Origin: JAFDCJ01 sp049669725
Lineage (GTDB): Bacteria; Desulfobacterota; Desulfobacteria; Desulfobacterales; JAFDCJ01
NCBI GenBank assembly: GCA_049669725.1
Contig: JBATKU010000189.1
Coordinates: 1 to 22,947 of the forward strand
Direction of reading: 5' to 3'
Length of the DNA: 22,947 bases
The notes below the pieces were generated by a model, which was given only the letters and a program-made list of their open reading frames with translations, did no database searches and was not told where the DNA came from. The translations under genes and the position numbers were made by a program. Shown here piece after piece: positions 8,231 to 15,677 of the stretch (positions are counted from its first letter, which is position 1; every line of letters starts with the position of its first letter).

Positions 8231-9085
8231 TCAGAACATTCTAACGCCCTGCCCCATGCGCTTTGCCAGTTCCTCATAATATTTCGCCTCAGTGTCTTTA
8301 CCCCGTTTGCGGCATCCCCCGGCAAAAATGGTGCACTTTTCCTGCAATGTCCGCAGGGCGGCCCGGTATGAATCCTGCTCCAGTTGTCCGTTTTCAATAA
8401 CTTTTATAAGGGCCTGGATTCTGAATTTATCAAGGCCGGGGGCTTTGGACAGCTGATCATCATGTCCACCGCGCTTGATAATCAAAGGGGTTTCTATAAG
8501 GTGAACCGGATAGCGCCAGCTGATTCTAAGCCACAGATCGTAATCTTCGCAGGCCGGCAGGTTCTCATCAAACAGTCCGACCTCATCAAACAGAGACCGC
8601 TTCATCATGACCGCTGAGGGGCTGACCAGACACAATGCCAGGGACTGTTCAAAGATCATGCCTGAAAATTTATGGTGCCGGTTTTTAGGATTGACGCGGA
8701 CACCGTTACGCATCCAGATTTCTTCGGTCTGATTGATCAGGGCTGCGGGATTGGAATTAAAAAAGTCCACCTGACTTGAGAGTTTGCGGGGCAACCAGAG
8801 GTCATCCGAATCCAAAAATGCCACCAGCCGGCCGCGAGCTGCGGCAACCCCCCGATTGCGGGCAGCGCTGACCCCCTTGTTGGACTGCCGTAAAACAATC
8901 AGGCCCTGATCATAAGGATCAAGGATCTGTCTGGTGTTATCGGTCGAACCGTCATCCACCACGATCAGTTCAAAATCCTTAAAATCCTGAGCCAGAACGG
9001 AGTCGATCGCCTCCCTGAGCACCCAGGCGCGGTTATAGGTCGGTATAATTACCGATACTTCCGGGTTTTTAGATTTCTCGGTCAT
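8231..9085 (-). CDS. family 2 glycosyltransferase (GT-A fold)
   Basis: 284 residues. The N-terminal GT-A nucleotide-sugar domain is clear: VSVIIPTYNR at 10-19, VVDDGSTDNT at 42-51, and the metal-binding DSDD at 92-95 (FLDSDDLWLPRKL). The putative acceptor-site acidic pair is E180-D181 in CEDYDLWLR. No membrane segment is visible, so it is a soluble or peripheral cytoplasmic enzyme, probably adding a sugar to a surface polysaccharide, lipopolysaccharide or glycoprotein. Donor and acceptor cannot be told. The gene stands alone, without other polysaccharide genes, and is bracketed by inverted heptanucleotide arrays. The ribosome site before the ATG at 9085 is weak. It may have arrived as a single-gene cargo, which is inference. 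Confidence 0.92.
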   Translation of the reverse strand: MTEKSKNPEVSVIIPTYNRAWVLREAIDSVLAQDFKDFELIVVDDGSTDNTRQILDPYDQGLIVLRQSNKGVSAARNRGVAAARGRLVAFLDSDDLWLPRKLSSQVDFFNSNPAALINQTEEIWMRNGVRVNPKNRHHKFSGMIFEQSLALCLVSPSAVMMKRSLFDEVGLFDENLPACEDYDLWLRISWRYPVHLIETPLIIKRGGHDDQLSKAPGLDKFRIQALIKVIENGQLEQDSYRAALRTLQEKCTIFAGGCRKRGKDTEAKYYEELAKRMGQGVRMF

Positions 9086-9103
9086 AGTTCAATCGTTGCA
9101 AAA

Positions 9104-9127
9104 TGGTTGATTGGTTGACTGGCTGAA
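9104..9127. repeat. three 8-bp tandem units, TGGTTGAT type
   Basis: TGGTTGAT, TGGTTGAC, TGGCTGAA lie just upstream of the glycosyltransferase start. This short repeat has period 8, unlike the 7-bp arrays elsewhere. Confidence 0.6.
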
Positions 9128-9215
9128 TAACTGAAACTGATCAACTCTATCGGCTATATGCGTTATCCATCTTGCTTATGTCAGAGCCATAAATTCTCCC
9201 TATTAAGCCGGGGTT

Positions 9216-9247
9216 CATCGAGTATCGAGCATCCAGTATCGAGTATC
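9216..9247. repeat. heptanucleotide array, inverted copy of the 8107 array
   Basis: On the minus strand this reads GATACTC, GATACTG, GATGCTC, GATACTC, GATG. It has the same units as the array at 8107-8183 in the opposite orientation, so the glycosyltransferase gene sits between inverted copies. Confidence 0.85.
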
Positions 9248-9294
9248 AATCGGCCAGAAGCAATGAACTGCGGCCGGCGAACAAGCCACCATCG

Positions 9295-12200
9295 TTAGAC
9301 CATTCTGTTGATTTCCTGCAGCTTCTGCTCCAACCGTTTGGTGGAAATCGGGATGGCGGTTTTTAGCTCCTGGGCAAAAACGGATACTTTGTATTCCTCA
9401 ATCATCCAGAAATATTCTTCGACGGCCTGTCGCTTTTCATCTGAAGCCCGGTGGGAAAGCTCACTTAACAGCTGATTCAACCCCTCGGTGAATTTGATAA
9501 CCCCTTTGGATTTGGACTGATCCTTTTCAAAGTCGACGGCAGCACGTCGGGCCCGAATGGCTGCAGCCTGAATGTATCTTACTAAATGACCCAAACGCTG
9601 TTTATCGTAAATTGTAATAAATGTCTCCGGTACCAGGCGCCCAAGCTCGGCGGCTAACTCCTGGGAAAAGGATACAACCCGGCTTTTTTTGCGGCTGCTC
9701 AGCTGCAGTTTATGAATCTGGCTCCTGGCCTCGTGGTAGGCGGTCAGGACCGGCAGAAGACCGTCAAGCAGTTCCTGACCGGTGGATAGTATTTTGGGTG
9801 CCGCGGATTCGCCATGGGAATAAAAGGCCTTTTGCGACCTTATATTTTTTTTGAATAAATCCTGAATGACGCGATCAACAATTTGTTTAACCAAACTTTG
9901 GGCGCCGCCAAAATAATCGGCCATAAAAGCCTTATCCGCCGGAAGTGTCAGTTGTCGTTTTAAAAATTTTATATCTTTTGCAAACTGAATCGCATAGAGC
10001 GCGGCCACCCCCTGGCAATGAACCGTCAGCGCTTTATCCTGTTGGCGATAAAGGCGAAGGCTGACATGCCTCCCAGAGCCGGAATTCTCTAAAGCAGGGT
10101 ATGCTATCCAGTGGCCTGACTTTTTGCCGGAATCACTGACAAATTCCGGTAAATCACCAAAATCCCAGTGCGTAATGCCGGTTTTCTCCCATTTAGCGCA
10201 CGCGGCTTTGAATTCATCAGATTTTTCATGGCCGGCGGGAGCGTCCCGCAAAATATTTGCATCCCGGCCGGTCCGCAACTCTTGGCCGTCAGGTGCCGTA
10301 ATGGCGACACGCATCTTAAGATAGTCCGGCAAGGATTCTTCCGACCAGGCCGATGCCGGTATATCGAGACCAAAACGACGATAAATATAATCACCGAGCG
10401 CTGAGATCAGAGATGTTTGGGTCTTGGGCATTTCACGAATAATGGCATCGACGGTATTTTTTACCGGCACAAGCCTGCGACGGTATGTTTTGGGCAGCCC
10501 TTTGATCAGGGCTTCAATTTTTTCCGGATAGAGCCCGGGGACGAGCCAGTCGATCGATTCCGGTGCAACCGAAGACGCCAGCGCGGCGGGTACTTTAACC
10601 GTAACCCCGTCATCGTCTTTTCCGGGGTCAAAGCAATACGAGCACTCCAGGCTGTGATTTTCGATATCAAGGCGGTTCGGAAATTGATCCAGTTGTTCAT
10701 CGTCCGGGTCATACGCGAGCAAAGCGTCCTTTTGCATTCGCAAAAACACATCGTTCTTCTTTTGCTTTAAAAACCGGGAAAGGGACCGAATATCATATAT
10801 TTCCGGCAGACGTTCCTGATAGAATTCAAAGATGCCTTGCTCGTCAATCAGAAGATCCCTGCGTCGGAAGCGGTTTTCAATGTCAATAATGTCATCGATC
10901 AGGCCCTGGTTATGTTTCATGAATGCAAAGGGCTTTTTGACATCTCCATTGACCAGGGCACTCTGGAGAAAAATCTGGGACGCTTCGCCAGGATTTATCT
11001 TGCCGTAAGAAACCTTTCTACCCGGCTCAATAATTAAACCAAATAGAGAAATCTGCTCTAAGGCAACCACCTCGCCGCGGTTTTTCTCCCAGTGCGGCTC
11101 CAGATAGGTCCGCCGGCAGAGATCCCCACCCAGCGCCTCCAGCCAGCTGTTGTCAATGTTGGCAACAGTGCGCGCAAATACGCGCGAGGTTTCCACCATC
11201 TCAGCCGCTACAACCCATGGTCGGGCCTTGTTGAAAAGACCGGAACCCGGAAAAATCATCACCTCTTTGCCCTTGCCGGCACGAAAAATATTTTTTTCCT
11301 TCCGCAGAGCGATATTGGACAAAAAACCGCTCAGGACGGCTTTGTGAATCTTCTCATATTGGGTCTCTGATAATCTAAAATTTCCACTCTCCGTCCATTC
11401 CGCCTTGCTCCTTTTCAACTCCGCATTCTGCCTTCCCCCTTCCCCATTCCCCATCCCGTGCTCTTTTAAAATGGACAGAATCTGACTGTGGATATCCCGC
11501 CACTCCCGCATGCGCTTAAAGGACAGATAGTGTTCACGGCAGAATTTCTTCATCTGATTATTGCTTTTCACTTTCTGCCGGAGAGCCTGATACCGATTCC
11601 AGATGTTAAGCAGGGTCACAAAATCTGAATCGGGATCGTCAAAACCGGCATGCATCCGGTCGGCTTCCCCGGCCCTTTCAATTGGACGCTCCCGGGGATC
11701 CTGAATGCTAAGCGCCGCAGCAATGATGACCGTCTCGGCCATACAACGCTCCTGTTGGGCTTCAATCATCATTCGGGATAACCGGGGGTCCAGTGGAATC
11801 CTGGCCATCAACCGCCCTTTATCAGTCAACCTGATTAGCTTTTGAGAGCTATGATTTGAAAATTCAGCTCCTCTATCCCCTTTGACCGTATTTCGATCTT
11901 GGCCTTCTATCCTTTGCTTACGGACATCTTTTTTTCTTTCCGCATTCCGCATTCCCAATTCCGAATTCAACGCTATCGCCTCTACCTCACCCACTTTTCC
12001 TTTAACCTTTGGCCTTTGGCCCTTAGCCCTAGCGCCCAGCGTAATTGCCCCCAGCTCCGAAAGAAGATTAAATCCGTCCTTGATGCTTTTTAAATCCGGA
12101 CGATCGATAAAGGGGAAATCCAATACATCCCCTAGTTTTAATGCAATCATCCGCAATATAACCTCGGCCAGATTGGCCCGGATAATCTCCGGTGGCGTAA

Positions 12201-13482
12201 ATTGAGGGCGAGCTTGATAATCGTCTTCCGAATAAAGCCGCAGGCAGACCCCGTTCTGCACGCGACCGCAGCGGCCTTTACGCTGATCGCAACTGCTCCT
12301 GGAAACCGGAACCACCGGCAGCGAAGTGGTCCGGGTTCGGGGAGAATAGTGGGAGATGCGCGCCAGACCGGAATCAATCACATACTTGATCCCCGGTATG
12401 GTAATCGATGTTTCAGCAACATTGGTGGCAACGATGATCTTGCGCCGGGCAAGGCGTGCAAACACCCGCGACTGCTCCGAGGCGGTCAGCCGGGCAAACA
12501 GCGGCATGACCCGGGTTCCTTCCGGTGCCTGGGCTTCAAGCAGCTCACAGGTTTCGCGGATATCCTGCTCGGTGGGCATAAATACCAGCATATCCCCTGT
12601 GCGACTCTGATTCAAAAGCCGTTTTACAGCCTGCACCGCCAATTCCACATGGGTCAACTCACCGTTGGGCAACGGCCCGGTTTCAGGTGCGATATATTGA
12701 ACGTCAACCGGGTACATGCGGCCGGAAACCTCTATGACAGGCGCATTCCCAAAGGCTTTGGAAAATTTTTTGGTATCGATCGTGGCCGACGTAATGATCA
12801 GCTTTAAATCATCTCGTTTATTCACCAGGGTCTGCAATATCCCCAGAATAAAATCAATGTTCAGGCTGCGTTCATGGGCTTCATCGATAATTATGGTGTC
12901 ATAGGCGCTCAGGTACCGATCGCTCTGGGTTTCGGCCAGCAGGATGCCGTCGGTCATGATTTTAATGTAGCCGTCTTTACGGGTTCGGTCCTTAAACCGA
13001 ATTTTGTAACCAACGGCCTCACCGGGTTCCTGCCCCAGTTCCTCGGCGATCCGTCGGGAGACCGTTGTCGCCGCGATTCTCCGGGGCTGGGTACATCCTA
13101 CAAGGCCGTCAATCCCCCGACCGGCCGCCAGACAATATTGGGGCAGCTGGGTGGTTTTCCCGGAACCGGTCTCACCGGATACCACGATGACCGGGTGCTT
13201 AACGATAGCTTCGATGATCTCGTCTTTTTTGGTAAAAATCGGCAACTCTTCGTTGAAACGCAAGGCGGGAAGATTGGCCCGGCGGTGGTCTCTTTTTTTA
13301 GCTGAGGCCTTCAGGCGCTTTTGCAGTTCGGCCAGCCGTTTCTCAATTTTTTCATCCGGCCCCGTCCTGCCCCTGCGCCCGGACAAACGCTGGATGTCCC
13401 TTCGGGCCTTCAAGCGATCAACCGCCAGTACTCCGGGTAGAAGGGATTCAATTCTATTAAAAAGATATTTCTTACTTGCCAT
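9295..13482 (-). CDS. hrpA: HrpA, DEAH-box ATP-dependent RNA helicase
   Basis: About 1395 residues from the ATG at 13482; a TTG two codons upstream is also open, and neither has a clear ribosome site. The helicase core is complete: Walker A GETGSGKTTQLPQY near 103, DEAH near 200 in IIIDEAHERS, motif III SATID, motif V TNVAETSITIPG, and motif VI QRKGRCGR. Winged-helix, HA2 and OB-fold regions follow, and the long C-terminal part matches the HrpA-specific DUF3418-type region found in the roughly 1300-residue enterobacterial protein. HrpA acts on structured RNA, including mRNA processing and rescue of stalled ribosomes. Two low-complexity stretches, about residues 479-548 and 672-706, coincide with heptanucleotide repeats in the DNA and have no counterpart in the E. 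coli protein as I recall it. The gene is divergent from the flavoprotein gene. Confidence 0.96.
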   Translation of the reverse strand: MASKKYLFNRIESLLPGVLAVDRLKARRDIQRLSGRRGRTGPDEKIEKRLAELQKRLKASAKKRDHRRANLPALRFNEELPIFTKKDEIIEAIVKHPVIVVSGETGSGKTTQLPQYCLAAGRGIDGLVGCTQPRRIAATTVSRRIAEELGQEPGEAVGYKIRFKDRTRKDGYIKIMTDGILLAETQSDRYLSAYDTIIIDEAHERSLNIDFILGILQTLVNKRDDLKLIITSATIDTKKFSKAFGNAPVIEVSGRMYPVDVQYIAPETGPLPNGELTHVELAVQAVKRLLNQSRTGDMLVFMPTEQDIRETCELLEAQAPEGTRVMPLFARLTASEQSRVFARLARRKIIVATNVAETSITIPGIKYVIDSGLARISHYSPRTRTTSLPVVPVSRSSCDQRKGRCGRVQNGVCLRLYSEDDYQARPQFTPPEIIRANLAEVILRMIALKLGDVLDFPFIDRPDLKSIKDGFNLLSELGAITLGARAKGQRPKVKGKVGEVEAIALNSELGMRNAERKKDVRKQRIEGQDRNTVKGDRGAEFSNHSSQKLIRLTDKGRLMARIPLDPRLSRMMIEAQQERCMAETVIIAAALSIQDPRERPIERAGEADRMHAGFDDPDSDFVTLLNIWNRYQALRQKVKSNNQMKKFCREHYLSFKRMREWRDIHSQILSILKEHGMGNGEGGRQNAELKRSKAEWTESGNFRLSETQYEKIHKAVLSGFLSNIALRKEKNIFRAGKGKEVMIFPGSGLFNKARPWVVAAEMVETSRVFARTVANIDNSWLEALGGDLCRRTYLEPHWEKNRGEVVALEQISLFGLIIEPGRKVSYGKINPGEASQIFLQSALVNGDVKKPFAFMKHNQGLIDDIIDIENRFRRRDLLIDEQGIFEFYQERLPEIYDIRSLSRFLKQKKNDVFLRMQKDALLAYDPDDEQLDQFPNRLDIENHSLECSYCFDPGKDDDGVTVKVPAALASSVAPESIDWLVPGLYPEKIEALIKGLPKTYRRRLVPVKNTVDAIIREMPKTQTSLISALGDYIYRRFGLDIPASAWSEESLPDYLKMRVAITAPDGQELRTGRDANILRDAPAGHEKSDEFKAACAKWEKTGITHWDFGDLPEFVSDSGKKSGHWIAYPALENSGSGRHVSLRLYRQQDKALTVHCQGVAALYAIQFAKDIKFLKRQLTLPADKAFMADYFGGAQSLVKQIVDRVIQDLFKKNIRSQKAFYSHGESAAPKILSTGQELLDGLLPVLTAYHEARSQIHKLQLSSRKKSRVVSFSQELAAELGRLVPETFITIYDKQRLGHLVRYIQAAAIRARRAAVDFEKDQSKSKGVIKFTEGLNQLLSELSHRASDEKRQAVEEYFWMIEEYKVSVFAQELKTAIPISTKRLEQKLQEINRMV
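11397..11459. repeat. heptanucleotide array inside hrpA (second insertion)
   Basis: Nine consecutive 7-bp units: ATTCCGC, CTTGCTC, CTTTTCA, ACTCCGC, ATTCTGC, CTTCCCC, CTTCCCC, ATTCCCC, ATCCCGT. The array is 63 bp, exactly 21 codons. It encodes a polar stretch rich in Gly, Asn, Glu and Lys (HGMGNGEGGRQNAELKRSK). Confidence 0.8.
11938..12033. repeat. two heptanucleotide arrays inside hrpA (first insertion)
   Basis: TTCCGCA, TTCCGCA, TTCCCAA, TTCCGAA, TTC lie at 11938-11968. CCTTTAA, CCTTTGG, CCTTTGG, CCCTTAG, CCCTAGC lie at 11999-12033. The first has the same words as the intergenic repeat after gspE. They encode a Lys/Arg/Gly-rich segment (ARAKGQRPKVKGKVG and LNSELGMRNAERKK) between the helicase core and the conserved DKGRLMARIPLDPRLSRM. 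Confidence 0.8.
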
Positions 13483-13518
13483 TTTCAAGCAATATTAGTT
13501 TGGTTTAAATTATTCTGA

Positions 13519-13547
13519 TTGAAAATAAAAAAAGTTTAGAATATTAA
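13519..13547 (+). promoter_or_regulatory. candidate sigma-70 promoter of the flavoprotein gene
   Basis: TTGAAA (13519-13524), a 17-bp spacer and TATTAA (13542-13547) lie 48 bp before the ATG at 13596, in a very AT-rich divergent intergenic region. The hexamers match consensus at 5 and 4 of 6 positions. Chance matches are frequent in such AT-rich DNA. Confidence 0.4.
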
Positions 13548-13595
13548 TAATCTATTTAAAGGATTAAAATCAACATATTCGAATAGGAGAAAGCC

Positions 13596-14942
13596 ATGAA
13601 ATTTGTCGTTATCGGCGGAGATGCAGCCGGAATGAGTGCCGCCAGCCGCGCCAAGCGCAATCAGCCTGATCTGGAGGTAACGGTCCTGGAAAAAACCATG
13701 GATGTATCCTACAGCGCCTGAGGCCTGCCCTATAATCTGGCGGCGCCGGATAGAGACATCGAGGATTTGGTAGTACGTCAGGCCCAGGTTTTTCGCGACA
13801 AACAGGGCATTAATTTGTTGACCGGCCATTGCGTCGAAGAAACCAATCCGGATCAGCAGACGGTTGCCGGCAGCACCACGGACGGGAAAGGTTTTGAAAT
13901 TCCCTATGACCGGCTGTTGATCGCCACCGGCAGCTCGGCAATCAGGCCGGAAATACCGGGGGGTGATTTACCGGGTGTATTTGTAGTCAAAGATCTAGCC
14001 GACGGCCGGAAAATAAAAAACTTTTTAAACGCTAACACGGTAAAAAAAGCCATCATCATCGGCATGGGCTATATCGCCCTTGAAATGTGCGAATCCTTAG
14101 TTAATCTAAATATTGCCGTGGACATGGTCAAACCCAATCCGGTCTTCCTGCCGTGGTTGGAGCCATCCATGGCAGCGGTTGTCAAAGATGGGCTGGAATC
14201 CAAAGGGGTCGGCGTTTATGCCGGTCACGCGGTTGAGCGCATCGAAACAATCAGCGGCGGTTTACGGGTGGCTTCTGCGGATCTATCCCTTGAGGGGGAT
14301 ATGGTACTGGTGGGAATCGGCGTAACACCCAACAGCCAGGTGGCGGACAGGGCCGGCCTCGAGATAAGCATAGCAAAATCCATTGCGGTCGATCGCAGCC
14401 TGAGAACGTCTAATAAAAACATCTATGCGGCCGGCGACTGTACCGACGCCTATCATGTCGTAACCGATGCCAAAACCTGGATCCCCCTGGCCCTGAGGGC
14501 CAACCGGGCCGGCTGGGCAGCGGCCGATAACGTTATCGGCAAAAATGCCACCCTTGACGGCGTGGCGGGAACATCCGTTTTCCGGGTGTTCGACTTTGAG
14601 GTAGCCCGCACCGGCCTGAACCTGGCAGAGGCTCAGAAAGCCGGTTTTGATGCGGTTGAGAATACGATCCAATCCAGCTCCCGGGCCCACTCCTATTCGA
14701 GCGCAAGCGCACATCCCATCTGGGTCAACCTGATTGGCGACAAAAAATCGGGCCGACTGCTGGGCACCCAGATGATCGGCAAAGAAGGCGCGGCCCACCG
14801 CATCAATGCCCCGGCAGTGGCCCTGCATAACCGGATGACCGTCGCCCAATACAGCCAGACAGATCTGGCCTACGCCCCCCCGTTCGGGCCGACCTGGGAT
14901 CCGACGCTGACAGCCGCCAATCAATTATTAAAGAAACTATAA
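13596..14942 (+). CDS. CoA-disulfide reductase/NADH oxidase-like flavoprotein, predicted selenoprotein (Sec42)
   Basis: 448 codons from the ATG at 13596 (AGGAGA 6 nt upstream) if the in-frame TGA at 13719-13721, codon 42, is read through. The N-terminus KFVVIGGDAAGMSAASRAKR is an FAD-binding fold. Codon 42 falls in SYSA-TGA-GLPYN, where relatives have the redox-active Cys in a Cys-Gly/Ala-Leu-Pro-Tyr motif (Cys43 in S. aureus CoA-disulfide reductase). There are no other stops. An NAD(P)H-binding motif IIIGMGYIALE lies near 150, the FAD site IYAAGDCTD near 275, and the C-terminus LAYAPPFGPTWDPTLTAAN is typical of this family. The length fits (438-450). TGA exactly at the catalytic position plus a SECIS-like hairpin points to selenocysteine rather than a nonsense mutation. 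Probable role: NAD(P)H-dependent reduction of a disulfide, persulfide or oxygen. A conventional gene caller would start it late (near 13767) and lose the FAD site. Confidence 0.9.
13719..13753 (+). promoter_or_regulatory. candidate bacterial SECIS element
   Basis: Directly after the in-frame TGA, ATCTGGC (13735-13741) and GCCGGAT (13745-13751) form a 7-bp stem with a 3-nt loop GGC. An alternative fold pairs CTAT (13730-13733) with ATAG (13750-13753), leaves AAT bulged, and keeps the upper stem CTGGC/GCCGG. The apical loop begins 20 nt after the TGA and opens with G. Both fit the known bacterial SECIS pattern (loop roughly 16-37 nt downstream, G in the first two loop positions, bulged U below the upper stem in fdhF-type elements). 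SelB binding is inference. Confidence 0.7.
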
Positions 14943-15073
14943 ACCGTCTGGAAAAAAAGACCATCTGCGAACCTTATCAGGCGTTAGCAGGCAATTTTTG
15001 TTAATTGTTATTAGTTATTGGTGGGAACACATATCAGCCGCGAGATTGATTAAATCAATTTAAATAATCGCTT

Positions 15074-15103
15074 ATCTGTGTTTATCTGTGAAAATCCGTG
15101 TCC
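15074..15103. repeat. three 10-bp tandem units, ATCTGTG type
   Basis: ATCTGTGTTT, ATCTGTGAAA, ATCCGTGTCC follow one another just upstream of the YjbQ gene. Another short, degenerate intergenic tandem repeat, here with period 10. The remaining gap after the flavoprotein gene shows no clear terminator. Confidence 0.7.
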
Positions 15104-15126
15104 CATAAAAATTAAAAGGAAAGCCA

Positions 15127-15543
15127 ATGAAAATCTATCGCAAAGAGTTGTGGTTGGAAGTTCCCACCCGGCGTGCCTTTATCAACATAACCCCCCAGGT
15201 GCAACAATGTCTGCATGAAAGCGGTATCACAGAAGGCTTGGTTCTGGTAAACGCCATGCACATAACAGCCTCCGTATTTATCAATGATGATGAGTCCGGT
15301 CTGCACCACGACTATGAGGTCTGGCTGGAAAAGATTGCTCCCCATGAACCGGTGTCCGCCTACCGGCACAATGTCGGCGAAGACAATGCGGATGCCCACA
15401 TGAAAAGGCAGGTCATGGGACGCGAGGTGGTGGTGGCCGTCACCGACGGCAAGCTTGATTTCGGTACCTGGGAACAAATATTTTATGGTGAATTTGACGG
15501 ACGCCGGAGGAAAAGGGTGCTGGTAAAAATTATGGGTGAATAG
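15127..15543 (+). CDS. yjbQ: YjbQ/UPF0047 family protein
   Basis: 138 residues, the normal length for the family; AAAAGGA precedes the ATG. Family features include a His-containing stretch NAMHITASVFINDDE near 40-54 and the strongly conserved RHNVGEDNADAHMKRQVMG near 80-98, followed by V-x-DG-x-LDFGTWEQIFYGEFDG and RRRKRVLVKI. YjbQ proteins are small cytoplasmic trimers with a conserved His/Asp/Asn pocket, and the E. coli protein has thiamine-phosphate synthase activity as a side function; the true role is unsettled. It could be co-transcribed with the AI-2E-type gene 134 bp downstream, though no evidence decides it. Confidence 0.92.
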   Translation: MKIYRKELWLEVPTRRAFINITPQVQQCLHESGITEGLVLVNAMHITASVFINDDESGLHHDYEVWLEKIAPHEPVSAYRHNVGEDNADAHMKRQVMGREVVVAVTDGKLDFGTWEQIFYGEFDGRRRKRVLVKIMGE

Positions 15544-15677
15544 AGGAAAAATATCCTTTACGCTATATCAGATCTACGCTATTTAAATTTCACCATCCAA
15601 CCTTAATTTAACATCATTCAAACTGCATAACAGCTAATAGAAGGGCACGAAATTGTAATGCCCCAGGAGACCTCAAA

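Noticed and set aside
13596..13721. Flavoprotein gene as a pseudogene with a nonsense codon
   Set aside because: The only stop is TGA exactly at the redox-active Cys position, with an intact downstream frame, a normal length and a SECIS-like hairpin. Decay would not be expected to strike that codon alone. A sequencing error cannot be fully excluded.
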